This document shows, in pieces, positions 27,301 through 38,882 of a DNA stretch of 64,000 nucleotides (position 1 is the first letter of the stretch; each line of letters opens with the position of its first letter). The notes under the pieces were generated by a model. The model made no database searches, was not told the DNA's origin, and worked only from the letters and a program-made list of their open reading frames with translations. Origin of the DNA: Anaeramoeba flamelloides (lineage: Eukaryota; Metamonada; Anaeramoebidae); assembly GCA_027625915.1 (NCBI GenBank), contig JANTQA010000010.1:1674001-1738000 (forward strand), in the 5' to 3' direction. A program made the position numbers and the translations under genes.

Positions 27301-29161
27301 GATCTTTTAATAATTTTTCTTGTGTGTTAAGAGATTTTTTATCTATTATGATGAAATATAATGTATAGAATATTAATAAATATTTAAATTGTTGTTAATT
27401 ATATTAAATTCAATAAATGGTAATCCAGAAATCAAATTCTAAGCATTTAAAAGATTTATATTTTTTCATATACTTTTTTTGAGTTTTCTTTTTTTTAGAA
27501 AAAAAAAGAATTTTTGTTTTTTTTTTCAATTAAAAAGTAGAGAAGAAGAAAAATAATCATGGGTGTGGTTCTAATTTGGTAGGAAAGGTATTGAAGAATA
27601 GAAATGATCTGTACTGTATTTAACTTCTTCTTATAGAAAATTGCCTTTTGCTGGGATTAACTTCTGTCAAGTAAGATATTACGCTAACCGGGTGAAAATT
27701 ATGATGTGATTTTGAAATTTTCGACATAATTAACCTAATGAGCATAAAAGGAAACAACTGACAACCCCTTCAGCACTCGAAGTACAAAATAAAAACTTTT
27801 AAGTTTTATCGTTTTTATTGTTTTTTTATTCTCTTTTATTTATCAGAAAACTAAATTGAGTTTAAAATACTTCTAACGACTGTAATTAAAAGATTCTTTT
27901 GACTACTCTTTGAATTAGGAGTCACAAATTTAGTCACTTCAAAACTCTCTCTTTAACAGATTAAGAGCTCTTGGGCACTTAACACTTACCAATAAAGCCT
28001 AATATCTTTTATTTCTTGATTTTCTTTCTCTTTTTCTTGTCTTTGTTCAAAAATAAAAATAAATTCTTTTGATTTTTTTTTAAAGAAAATTTATCCAATG
28101 AGCCATAATCTTACCTACATTATAACTTGGATAAAAAAAAATCAAAATAAATATAGTTTTTCAAAAAGTTCCGTAGAGTGCCGTAGAGTACCTAGGTTTT
28201 CTTGAGGTTTTCTGTTTTATTTATGAAGTGTTCTAGGTTTTTTTTACTATTTGAAATAAACAGAAAATTTTAATAAATTTTCGGTTTTATTCAAAAAGTA
28301 AAAAAAACCTAACGAAAATCTATTGATTTTACAAATAAACAGAAAACTCAAGAAAACCTAAAAGTTGTTTTTTTTACTTTTTGTTTTTGTTTCGAAAATC
28401 TATTGATTTTCTAATCAAAACAAAAATTAAAAAAAAACTAATGGTAAATAGGATGCTATTTTATTGAATCATCTCTCCTAATAAACAATAAAAAAAAAAT
28501 AAAAAGATTTGTTTTAAAAACAGTTTTAATTTTCAATAAAATTTTTAAAAGAGTCTTTTGTTAACTTCTTCATTCAATATTTTTTTTATTTTCATTACAC
28601 TACAAAGTTCTCTCATTTAAGATTGATAATTTTTGAATTATTTCCAACTGAATTGATCTGTCCCCATTATGATTTTATTCTCTTCTTTTATTTATTTTTT
28701 TTTTTGACATGAAAACTGTTAAACTTGGTTGTTTTGAATGATCTTGGTTTTTTGTTTAAAAAAAGTAATTCTTATTTTTATTTCTTATCTTCTGAATTAT
28801 TATTATCACTTCAAGTTTTTTTTATTATAAAAAGAGAGGAAGATTTAATTTTTTGTTAATTTAGTCAAATTAAATCCTTAGGTAAAGGCAAGATATTTTT
28901 TTTTTATTGTTGCTTATCAAAATAATAATTGCCACCTTCTTTTTCTTTCTTGATCTTAGTTGAAAAAAATTTTGCTTTTTTTTTTTTGAATAAAAATTTC
29001 ATAAATATAATTGTAGAATATACACATATTTATAAAATAAAAAATCCAAGGAAAGTTAAAAAAATAATAAGCAAGGTTTTCAAAATATTGTTTCTTCTCC
29101 AGTTAATTCTTCAAAAAAGTTCTTCAATGGAATCTGATGTGAATTGAATTTTCTCTTATCT

Positions 29162-29197
<36 letters not shown>

Positions 29198-32100
29198 CAA
29201 TAAAGAAAAATAATATTTAATGAACCAACTAGACAGCAAAAAAAAGAGCGATTTTATTCTCCTAAATTAGTAACAAAGTTTTTTTTATTCTATTTCCTTA
29301 AATAAAAATAATTTTCTGAGCAATTTGTAAATTTTTGTTTAGTACTTTTTTAAACGGTATTCTATAAATATCTATTAAAAAAAGATTTATAAAATATCAT
29401 TTGTTTCAAATTCCAAAGTGTTTTCATGAAAGTATTCACTCTAATAAAACATGAACTTTTTTATTTTAATTCCTAGGACAAATGATTTTTTACAAATATT
29501 AAACTCTCTGGTAGTTTATATGAGATTGGATTTTTTCGATATTGTTTAATTTGGAATAAAGTAATGTCCATTTTTGCGAGAAGATGATGGATGGAAATTT
29601 TTACATATTGGCACACAAATAGCCATAAATAAGACACCCCAACAATCTAATAACTTTTTTTATCATAACCATTGGGTAAAAAAAGTGAAACAGGAAAAAA
29701 GTTCCAGCACGATTTTTAATTGGGAACCCAACCTTAATATATATAAAGTAAAATCAATTAAAAGAAGAAACAAATTAACTACAACAAATAATTGATTATA
29801 TTATTATAAATCAAATCAACAAACAGAATTTAGATCTCCTTTTATATCGAAATCCCAATTATTTTTTTTGGAGATATCTAGGATAATTGTTAAATTTTTT
29901 CAACAAATCTTTTCATAAGAGATCAATCATAAGAAAAAACCAATTACTAAAAGATAGTATTAGAAAAACAGTTATTGGGTTGAATCCTTTATTTTATCTT
30001 TCATTATTTATTTTTTCTTTTATTGATTGATAGTACTTTTCGTTTTCATTCTGGTTTCACAATTAAAAATCGTGTTGGACTTTTTTTCGCGTTTCACTTT
30101 TTTTCACCAAAGGTAAGTTCAAAAGTATTACAAAGTAAAATCATTTTTTACAATTTGAATTTTATATTTTGTTTTAATTTTTCAAAAACAAAATTAGTTA
30201 AAGATTACAATTTATCTTTCTGATCTTGTGTAAGATTTTTTGAATAAAGTATTTCAGAAATTGACCCTAAGAAATGAATCTTCAGATTGATGTTGTCAAT
30301 TCAAATTAAAAAAAGAAATTAAATAAAAAAAGTAAGAGAATGCTGTAATAGCTTTTTTTTTTCCAATTTTCAATGATCTCTTAAAGCCATTTTGAAAAAG
30401 TAAAAACTAAAGGTTGTAAAAAGTGTTAATCAAACTGCTTAAAAGAGTGAATCAAACAGTTTAATCAGCACTTTTTAACACTTATACCCCTCATTTTTTT
30501 TAAACTTTGAGTGCTCATTGTTTTAAAACGAATGTATTCCATTTAAACCAATTTTTGAAAGGAAAATTACAAGTTCCTATAATGCAATTTTTTGATTTAA
30601 TTTTTTTTTATCTCGGATGTGTTCAAGAAAAAACAGACAAAATTTTAAAAAATTGATTTATCTCCAAAAAATAAAAAAATTTTAGTTCTGCTTTTTCTAG
30701 TTGTTTTAAAAAAGTGAGGACTAAAAGTTTAAAAAAAATGAGGGGTATAAGTGTTAATTGGTACTTCAAATTATCCAATACACGCGTTTGAAGCAGTTTG
30801 AGCAACACTTTTTAAAACTTTAAGTCTAACCTTTTTTCAAACAGCTTTACCAAGAAGTTATTTTTGTCTTTTTATTTTGTTTTTGTTTTGATTTGTTTAT
30901 TATTTAAATGTAATAATTCTGGTTTAAACTTCGTTTGGTGACCATTTCTCCGAGAAGGTTGACAAGCTTTAAATACATAATCTTTTCAAAGAAATGGAAA
31001 ATATAAATTAAAAATTCAATTTTGGTTCCAAATTCATAAATATTTTTTAAATGAACAAAAATCTTGTTTGTATTTTTCAAAAATTAATAAAAAAAATGTT
31101 TTTTTTAAATGTAATTTTGTTTATTTTCGGCTTGTGTTAATTTAAAAGTATATCTTGCTCAGTGATTTTATACGTACACTCTCTCCCTATTTTTCTTTTG
31201 TAAGGTCTCTGCATATTCAGATTTTTTAAACTCCAAGAAAATTTCTTGTTAAAATTTACTTTAATGAGTTACCCGATTGTACAGGTCTCTGTACAGAAGA
31301 ACAAAATTAATAAAGTTTAATTTAATAATATTCAAATAAAAAATTCTTGGTATTTGTCGCTTAAATGGAGTAAAATTTCAACTGATTATCCTTTTTTTCA
31401 ATTCTTTAGTATTCTTTTCTTTTAGAATTGTCGGTTAACTTAAAATATTTTAACTCAAACAAAAAAAAGTCAACCATTGAAATAAATAGAGATCACCAAT
31501 TGCAATCTAAGACTTGAAACTTCTATTGGTCAAACAAGTATCAATTTCAATAGATTTATTTGGATAACTTTTATGTAATTAAAAAAGAAAAAGAAGTTCA
31601 AGTAAAAATGTTTTCTATTTACAAGACAGCACCAGTAGAACCGATTTCTGGAAATTAAATCAGCACATATTTTTCACTTTGTTTATCAATAATTATCATT
31701 TCTAATCTCATTCTATGAAGCTTATCGATTGAATTACTTTTTAAATTGATTCATCCAACAAATTTCAGAAGGAAGGTGGAAAATATTTCTTTTTCTGTTG
31801 GATTTAGCAGTAATTATCCTTCGTCATTTATCAACCGAAATGTAGAATTTCCAAAACTGTTTTTTGAATTCCATTAAAATTGTATTGTTATTTTGAGATG
31901 TTCTTTGATTGTTTTTTTTTCAAAAGAAAGATCTTTTAAGAATTCAATTTTCCAAGATTTTGGGAATAATAAAAAGGGAAAAAATAAAAAAAATAAATAA
32001 AAAAAAAAAACCTTTGTTTTTCAGAAGGTGAAAAATAAAAAAATTCCTGGAGGTTTGTAATTTAATTTCTAAATTACAATCTAATTCAAACATTTTTTTT

Positions 32101-32696
32101 GATGGAAAACCGATCTTTTCAAAAAAAAAGAAAAAGATAATTTTTTTGAATTATTATTGATGGAATGAATTTAAAAGTCTTAATTTGATTTAATTTTCAA
32201 AACAGTTTGGAAGGTAAATTTTATTCGAAAAGATCACAATTAAATATTGATTTGAAAAAGAGAAAAAAAAAATTTTGTCAACCCTTCTTCATTTAATAAA
32301 ATTCAAAAGAAACGTATTTAGTAAGCTGTTTCTTCTAAAACTAATTTTTTTTTTTTTTTTTAATCGTTATTCTTTGTTCTTATTTTTTTTTTTATTTTTT
32401 TTTTATTTTTTTTTTTTTGTATCAAAAAAAGAGGAACAAAAATAGGGTTGTGAAAGAAAAAAACTGGGTGATCGAGTGAAAAGCAAAAACAAAAACAAAA
32501 GGGATTAATTTCAAAAAAGAACAAAAAGAAAATAAATTTTGTGATTAAAATAATTACCTAACTGCTTTAGGTGTTCGACAATTATATCAATTCGATCCAT
32601 AATTCTGAGGCATTGTTGTTTGTTAAACAATAATTTGTTTTCATAACCAGCCAATTTCTGGTTTTCATCTAATATTTCCTGTAATACTGAAGCCAT
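21305..32696 (-). CDS. MLKL-like helical domain + pseudokinase + beta-helix protein, 5 exons
   Basis: Exons are 32696-32558, 27342-27100, 26889-26517, 26352-26001 and 23053-21305 (minus), in phase throughout, about 951 residues. Residues 1-110 are helical (FNKQQCLRIMDRIDIIVEHL, then LLKDLLRQINKTKSLILQHT) and align by eye with the MLKL four-helix bundle ([20 protein letters not shown]). A linker rich in Lys and Glu follows. Residues 205-470 form a protein-kinase fold: VIIK (Lys228), LSHPNIIKCLG, LPYLAPE, YSADIYSFGILLYEL, CWNEDPELRPTF. The Gly-loop glycines are lost, HRDLKxxN reads HGFLNPKG (320-327) and DFG reads NFG (343-345), so catalysis is unlikely. From about 537 to the end, PbH1/CASH beta-helix rungs repeat, after GDRIDIEPGIYFEQL, as in FBXO11 and SHCBP1. 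No signal peptide or membrane segment is seen. A role in membrane-acting cell death is inferred from MLKL only. Confidence 0.83.
23955..24770. repeat. Dispersed repeat F, copy 2
   Basis: Co-linear with 8205-9130: shared ATTTTAAAATATC, ATATGATATTTTTTAACGGG-type block, CATATTTTGAAAT, TTAATTTGGTATTGCCGATT and TTCTGGAAAA. More diverged in the 3' third. No conserved reading frame. Confidence 0.55.
25300..25720 (-). mobile_element. LINE (non-LTR) reverse-transcriptase fragment
   Basis: The minus strand reads PLSPLLFGFISLFLLEKI and, after a frame change, MFADDLILIMK. These correspond to the QGxxLSPxLF and (F/Y)ADD palm motifs of non-LTR reverse transcriptases. The residues before PLSPLLF (GVYQ) lie in another frame, so at least two frameshifts are present and the copy is dead. 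It lies in antisense-neutral position within intron 4, on the same strand as the host gene. A similar palm fragment occurs at about 43440-43620. Confidence 0.55.
26890..27099 (-). other. Intron 2 of the MLKL-like gene with a trinucleotide tract
   Basis: A 210-bp intron (donor GTAATA, acceptor AATAG). On the + strand it includes a GGT/GTT-type tract (about 26912-26957), a purine/pyrimidine-biased microsatellite. Joining the flanking exons gives GDQKDE-NFDYIFIKKY in frame. Confidence 0.75.
28185..28367. repeat. Imperfect hairpin of about 170 bp
   Basis: The left side CCTAGGTTTTCTTGAGGTTT pairs with the right side AACTCAAGAAAACCTA, and an inner pair GGTTTTTTTTACTATTTG / CAAAAAGTAAAAAAAACC extends the stem. 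The elements look like two nested inverted repeats or a single decayed foldback. No TA or other duplication is clear. Confidence 0.5.
30380..30852. mobile_element. Foldback element K
   Basis: Two arms of about 150 bp in inverted orientation enclose about 160 bp. Matching blocks are AAAAAGTGTTAATCAAACTG with the complement of CAGTTTGAGCAACACTTTTT, and ACACTTATACCCCTCATTTT with the complement of AAATGAGGGGTATAAGTGTT. The arms differ by indels, so the insertion is not recent. No second copy was seen in this window and no coding capacity. Confidence 0.6.
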
Positions 32697-33841
32697 CAAA
32701 ACAAGACAATTATGAAAAAATGTTTAACTGAAAAAACTATTTGTAGATTTTATAAGAAAGAAAAGGTATTTATGGAATCTAAAAAGGAAGTGAAAGTGTT
32801 TTACATTTGTAATTTAAATCACGGTGTATGATTGTTTAAAAGGTTCTGGGATAAATAGATTGAAAATTATGGAAATTAAAAATTGACAAAAAAGTTACCT
32901 TTCTTAGCGAAATCTCATCTTGTTTAAATTTAATTTTGTGTTTATTGATACAATTAATTACTCTTTGTTGTTTTTTTTTACAGTAGGGTTTTTACACTTA
33001 AAATACTATCTCCCAAAATCAACTCAAAAAACTTTGACGACTATTGTCTTTTAATAGGAAAAATTATTTCAATTAGGCAATGGAATGGCTTTGAGAAATC
33101 CTTTTTAAGCTTTAGGGACATATTTTGAAATTGAAGGGTGTTTTTAGTTGTTGTACTATTTTACTTTCACTTCACAAAAAGGATTCTCATTTGTAAGAAA
33201 TTGGAAAAAAAAACTATTATCAAAGTGAAAAAAAAAAAAAATTGACAAATTGATCTTTGGATGAAAATTTTAGAAAAAGAAATGAACTTTAGAAATTTTC
33301 GAGTACAAGTTAACTATTAACATATTTCAACTTGTACAAGTAACTGTTAAAAAATATTAGAAAAGCTCGATGAATTGTTTTGTGTTTATGGATTTGAAAT
33401 TGGAAATAATGAAATAGTAAAATCAAATTTTTTATGGAGGATCTAGAAAGGAGAAAATGTGAAAAGTGTTTAACATTGATGAAAATTTAAAAATTTTTTG
33501 TAAAAGAAATCCCTTGTGTTAAATTTCAATAAGACTATAAAACTCTTTTCAGAGTGTTTTAATAATATGTCATTTTTTCGATGAATACAGAGAGGAAAAT
33601 TTCAATAATTGGAAAAACAATTATTTGTTTGTGGGTCAAATTACAACATATTTATATTTTTAAAGCTACCAATTTAAATAAGACAAAAGGTATATTTTAA
33701 CTGAAAAAAAATCAAATATTGTCTGAAATTATCAAAAATTGATTTTACAATTGATAATTTTTGGGTCTATTTCATTTTTCAGATCTATTAGAATTGAAAA
33801 TGAATTTTTGTTTTCTTTTTTTTTTTTTATTATATTATATA

Positions 33842-34411
33842 TGTCCCTACGACCCAAAAAACACTAAAAATGAAAAACTGATCAAATACTTTCCATTTAT
33901 ACAATTAAAAAAACAAAATGATAAAATAAAAATAAATAAAGTTTCAATTCAGCTTTTTCTTGAAAACATTTTTTGCCAAAAACATTGAATTCAAATTTGA
34001 AATTATGTATATTTTTAGATACACTATCTTGTTTAAACTCATTTACAAAAACAAATTCTAAATTATTGGGAATTTTCTTTTGGAAAAGGCACTAATTTGG
34101 TCCTCATGAGTTTTTTTTAGTTTTAAATGGTAAAATAAAAAAAAAGTTAAACTAAAAGGATAAACTTTCTCAAAAAGTATTCTAATTTAATATATTAACC
34201 TATTCTTTGATTTCAAACTTTTCTCAACCCCAATTTTTCAAAAAAAAATAAAAAAGTGCACAGTAATTCCAAAAAATATTTTCGATATTCAAAAGTTGAG
34301 AGTGTTTTTATATTAAAAAAAATTATCACAGTGTTTAATTGAATTAAGTTATGTTCTTAATTTCGAAAAATATTAATCAGAAAAAAATTGTGCTTAATTT
34401 TATTAAGGACA
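33842..34411 (+). mobile_element. Family A element, copy 3
   Basis: Begins TGTCCCTACGACCC after TA and ends TTAAGGACA, where the right TA has drifted to CA. It is co-linear with copy 1 and uninterrupted at the position equivalent to the B insertion in copy 4 (TTTAATATATTAACCTATTC). Non-coding. Confidence 0.75.
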
Positions 34412-34692
34412 CATTACATTATCTCAATGGTGGGTATTATTTTTCAAATCAACAATTAAAATATTGTTATAATTGTTTTGAATTCCAAAAAAAATAATAT
34501 AAAAAAATAACATTTGACATTTTTCTTAGTGCAATCTGATTAAAATTGGTTATATTATTGTAAAAACTTTTACGAATAACATACTACAAAAAAAAATCAC
34601 AATGTATTCCAAATGGACAATATTATATCTTTTGAAAATTGTTTTTTTTTTTTTTTTAGTTTTTTGAATATATATTCCAATAAACAAGTTAA

Positions 34693-34860
34693 GGGACTAA
34701 TTCTATTAAAATTTTTTACCTAAATTTATGAGAGATTAAGAAATTTTTTTTTCAATTACTTAGATTTATAAAAACCTGTTTATTTTCTATATTAAACATT
34801 TTTCTAGATAAAGAATCCTTATTTAGGAATTGGTTAAAAAAAAAAATAGAGACTATCCTC
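34693..34860. mobile_element. Short inverted-repeat element, family I, copy 2
   Basis: Inverted relative to 5208-5376 and the same length within a base or two. Ends GGGACTAATTCTATTA and AATAGAGACTATCCTC are bordered by TTAA on both sides. Shared interior: AATCCTTATTTAGGAATTGG versus the reverse complement in copy 1. Confidence 0.6.
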
Positions 34861-35142
34861 TTAAGGTAATTACAAAAATGGATATGTATGAAGATGTGAG
34901 ATTGATAAAAGCAGTAATGGATTATTGAAAGTCTATAAAAGCAAAAAATAACCCCAATACAAATTTATTCTTGATTTTTAAGTTACAAGAACAATATAAG
35001 AGTATTTGAATATACACGATAAAACTATAATTATCAACAAAGCATGATCTTAATCGGAAATTGTGTTGACCCCTTATTAGAATAATAATCTAGAAAGGTC
35101 TAATCAACAAGTTTTTGATATAGAGTTAAAGTCTTTTATTTA

Positions 35143-35362
35143 CTGCCAGTTCCGCGTTGAAGCCACAAACACTGAAAAGAAATTCAACACACAAAACTTT
35201 CTCAAACAAATACACCGAATTGGGATTCTAGTAAAAGAAATCACACAAAAAAAAATTCCAAATAAAGTACTTTAATATGAGATTTTTTGGTATTTTAATT
35301 TAAAATTTGTTTATGCCTTAAATAACGTTGAAATTTCATCCCTTAAAAGTAAAACCGATAAC
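35143..35362. mobile_element. Decayed family D foldback element
   Basis: TACTGCCAGTTCCGC at the left and CTTAAAAGTAAAACCGAT at the right recall the D ends, and TTTAATATGAGATTTTTTGG plus AACGTTGAAATTTC match the family interior. Arms are strongly diverged, so this is the oldest D copy here. Ends are approximate. Confidence 0.45.
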
Positions 35363-36022
35363 AATAAAAATAGTATAGTTGGTTTTGTTTTATTCTATTT
35401 TATTTCGAATATTTAAAATATAAATGACTTGGTTAAATCAAACAATCATAAGAAATTCAGAAAAAAGAATATATGGTCTAACACATATTAATTTTTTAAT
35501 AAATTGTGTTACCTCTTAAAAGTTAAACTTTCATGAAAAAGGTTGTGTATCATTACTCATATGTGGTTGGTTACAAAAAAAACTTTCCCTCAGATGTCAA
35601 ATAAAGAAATCGAACCAAAATAAAAAAAAAAAAACAAATAAAGATAACCACTTATTTGCTTATTTAATATGAGTTATAAATCCTTGAATTTATAATAGTC
35701 AAAATATCTAGAAGAAGAGAATAATCTTCAATTTTAAATTCAAAAATTTTCAAAAATGTTAAAATGAAAATTCTTAAAATAGGTAACCTACTCAAATACT
35801 AGATTATAAAACATTCTTTATTTCAAAGACTCGATACTTTGATATCATATTTTTCTTCCAAATCTCAAATCATGAATTTTCAAAATTTTCAATAATTTCA
35901 AAAATGTTTTTATTTATAACGACAAAACATGTTTTCAATTTTTTTCAAAAATTCAAAAATTTGAAAATAATACTATCAACAATAACAATTTTTAAATATT
36001 TTTTATGAGATAATACAATATA

Positions 36023-37248
36023 GGTTTTGATGATAAGATATATTATCATGAAATTAACAATAAAATCGGGATAATATTAAAAATCGTGATTAGTCCAACT
36101 TTATCGAGATATTCAACATTATCGCGATATTCACATTATCGCGAAAAAATGAAAAATTATTTTTTTGAAATTACCTTAAAAAAATCTCTTGACTTTTACA
36201 AAACCCTGATACTTTTACAACACTTTCCCCTTTCATAAATGTTTGAAAGTGTTTTTAAGGGTTTTTTACTGTCTTCAAGTGTTTGAAAGTTTTGAAAGAC
36301 GTAAAGTTTTTGTAAAGGCCATGAGTTTGGTTTGTTCTGGAAAAAAATTTTATTCTTTTCATTTTTTTTTTAACAAAATATAAAATCTCAAACAAGAATT
36401 TTATGATAATACTAATAATTACCCATTTCAACAATATAATTGAATATAAGATAGATGTATTTTCTTACAATGGAGTTGTTACATATTCAATTTTAAATAG
36501 TAAAAAAGAATAAAGAATAATTTTCCTTCTTATTGGTGATCAATCAAACAAAAACCTCTAAGGTTTATTGTGTTTTCTTTCCAATACAAAGATGCTCAAA
36601 GAAGAAAAAGAACAAGAAAACAATTTCTATAAAAAATCTTTGTAATTGATGATCATCTGACAAGGATGTTGTGAATGTTTTTGAAAAGTTTACCGACACC
36701 TTTTAGCTTTCGGAGAATATTGAAAATCTTTTAACCCAAGAACACATTCTTTAAAGAACAGACAAAGGGTTGGTTGTTTTAGAAGGTCTTTTATTCAACT
36801 CATTTTACAACACTACGATTAACTGAAAAAATATTTATTTCGGTTTTATTTCATATTGTTGTTGATCTTAAACGATCGATAGGTCTGTCAACCAAACAAA
36901 ATGAAAACACAATAAAACTCTTGGAACTGATCCTTGATTGGATCAAGTATCTTTTTTGTTGTTTTTTCAAAGAATGACTTTTTTTCACCTAAGCTATTTT
37001 TTGATCAAAAAAAATTTTTTTGTAAAAATATTTCTGAATTAACCCAAAAACCTATCAACTATTTTATCGTGATTACTTTTTAATTGTGATATTTTGAAAT
37101 TTTATCGCGATTTTATAGAATTATCGTGATTTGTGATAATATCGCGATAATATTGAATATCGCGATTTTCTGATATTATCTCGATTTGATAGAAATTATC
37201 GCGATTTTTATAACTTTATCACGAATTGAATGTGTTATGATCAAAACC
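36023..37248. mobile_element. Element J: inverted ends plus TATCGCGAT-type motif arrays
   Basis: The ends GGTTTTGATGATAA and the complement of TTATGATCAAAACC form a ~14-bp terminal inverted repeat. Just inside, short motifs of the form ATTATCGCGAT, in both orientations and with variants such as TATCGTGAT, recur about five times at 36061-36147 and about ten times at 37063-37222. The interior (36160-37060) has no credible gene. Subterminal motif arrays are known as transposase binding sites in hAT-like and Foldback elements. No clean target duplication is visible; AATATA occurs near both ends with a small offset. Confidence 0.55.
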
Positions 37249-37959
37249 TCTAATATATACCCCCCCCTAAAAAAGTTTTAAAAAATAAAATATCAATCAT
37301 CTTTTGAATTTCATTTTTAATTTATTTAAACGATTGAAAAAAATACTATACATGAAAACAATTACTTTGAAAATTTTAAAATTGTAAATATTAGGAAAAT
37401 TGTTATTTAACTGAAAATATCTAAAACCACATCCTTTTTATAAATGAACAAAAATTTTAATGAACAAAGTAATTAACCTACCCAAAGTTCATAAAAGTGG
37501 GTATCGATATAATATACATCTCTAAGCTTAACTACAATAAGTAGATGAAATTATTTGGAAAAAAATGGAGTTTAATAGGTTTTGCTATGATTTTTAACAT
37601 CATATTTTTTATCCTTGTTGTTTGATTGATTGAATGTTGTTTTGAACAAGTGTAATTTAATTAATCATCAGACAAATAAGTGGGCGAGTTATAAAAGATG
37701 CTTGATTTTATAATTAAAAGAATTACAAAACAATTTCCCTGATATTAAGAATTTAAAAATTGTGTCAGTGATTTTTTTCATGTACAGTATTTTTTTCAAT
37801 ACTAAATAAAATCTAATTGAAAGTAGTAGAAAAATTATTTTTAAAAAAAATTTTCAATCTTTTTTAAATTATATTTTTTGAGGTATTTTAACTTGATATA
37901 ACCAATAGATTTTCCAATAAATAACAAAAATATTTTCTCTTTAATTCTTTTTTGGTGGA

Positions 37960-38640
37960 ACTAAACCCCCTTTCAAATAAATTGCCACATAAAATTTCAA
38001 GAATTATTCATAATTGAATCAAATTAATTGTAGTATCATTCTACAATATAAGAAACTCTCAAAACTTAAAAAAACACTCAAATGAATATTTATAACTCAT
38101 CAAAACAAAACATTAAAAAGTAAAATGATATTTTAAAAATTGATGTGCTCTTTTATTCGAAATGAGAAATCTCGTTTTGTAAATTGCAATGAAAAAAATA
38201 TATAAAATCAATAAAAACCATTGAATATAGTTGAATTGGAGAAAAGTTCTATAAATTTTATTGATAACTCTTTACACGTAAAAATTTTGTTCCTTAAATT
38301 CTCATATTCAATATAAAAGCATCAATTCGTCTGGGTATTTTGTTGGAATTGGTTTTTTTTTTAATATTTTCTTTTTTCTTTGATCCATACATCAATACAA
38401 TAATGGCCTTTCAAAATTTCATATATCTAGCTCATTTGAAATCAAACTTAAACTGTTTCCATTTTTATACTGGTAGACTATTTCGAAATTTATTTCTTCC
38501 TATCTTGTTATTTCATTTTCCAACTGTTCAATATCCAAAAAACAAAAAAAAAAAAAATGAATTATTAAAATGTAAACATCCAATAAGTAATTATCATATT
38601 AACAATCAAATTCAATGGTATTGGTAATTTGAGAGGTATG
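37960..38640 (-). repeat. LINE-associated repeat G, copy 1
   Basis: Direct match to about 43640-44340: shared AATTGTAGTATCATTCTACA, GAAATGAGAAATCTCGTTTT, AACTCTTTACACGTAAAAAT and GGGTATTTTGTTGGAATTGG in the same order. On the minus strand the second copy runs directly into reverse-transcriptase palm motifs, so G is probably the decayed upstream part of the same LINE. In this copy the palm motifs cannot be read. Confidence 0.5.
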
Positions 38641-38882
38641 CTCTTGTATTTGAAAAGGAGTTTGTCTTTTTTTTTGAATTCAATTGATGATTCGGTTGGA
38701 CAAATGAATGTATAAATGAATAAATAAATCAATCAATTAAATTCAAAATCAATTGGAATTGGATTTTACAAATTTGAAAAAAAAAATTAATAATTAATTT
38801 GATCTTGATGATTTGAAAATTTTTGATACAATTCAATAAAAATAATAATAAAAATGTTTTAAGAATTAAAAAAAAAAACAAA

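Larger units (their letters stand above)
27343..32557 (-). other. 5.2-kb intron 1 of the MLKL-like gene
   Basis: The donor GTAATTATT follows CAGTTAG of exon 1 and the acceptor AATAG precedes ATAAAAAATCTC. The split codon G+AT gives Asp, reading HLKQL-D-KKSLNTQEKLL, which continues the helical domain. Within it are a ~170-bp hairpin (28185-28367), a 35-base poly-A run (29162-29196), foldback K (about 30380-30852), and a GC-richer patch at about 27550-27790. A 73-codon frame at 29574-29795 (+) is unrecognised. The exon 1 link rests on phase and domain logic, not on a transcript. Confidence 0.72.
32697..38882. other. Repeat-rich intergenic region
   Basis: About 6.2 kb upstream of the MLKL-like gene, ending at the 3' end of the RCC1-BTB gene. 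It contains family-A copy 3 (33842-34411), family-I copy 2 (34693-34860), a decayed family-D copy (about 35143-35362), element J with CG-containing motif arrays (36023-37248) and a LINE-associated repeat (about 37960-38640). No gene was recognised; a 95-codon frame at 38340-38627 lies antisense inside the last repeat and is not conserved in its second copy. Confidence 0.6.
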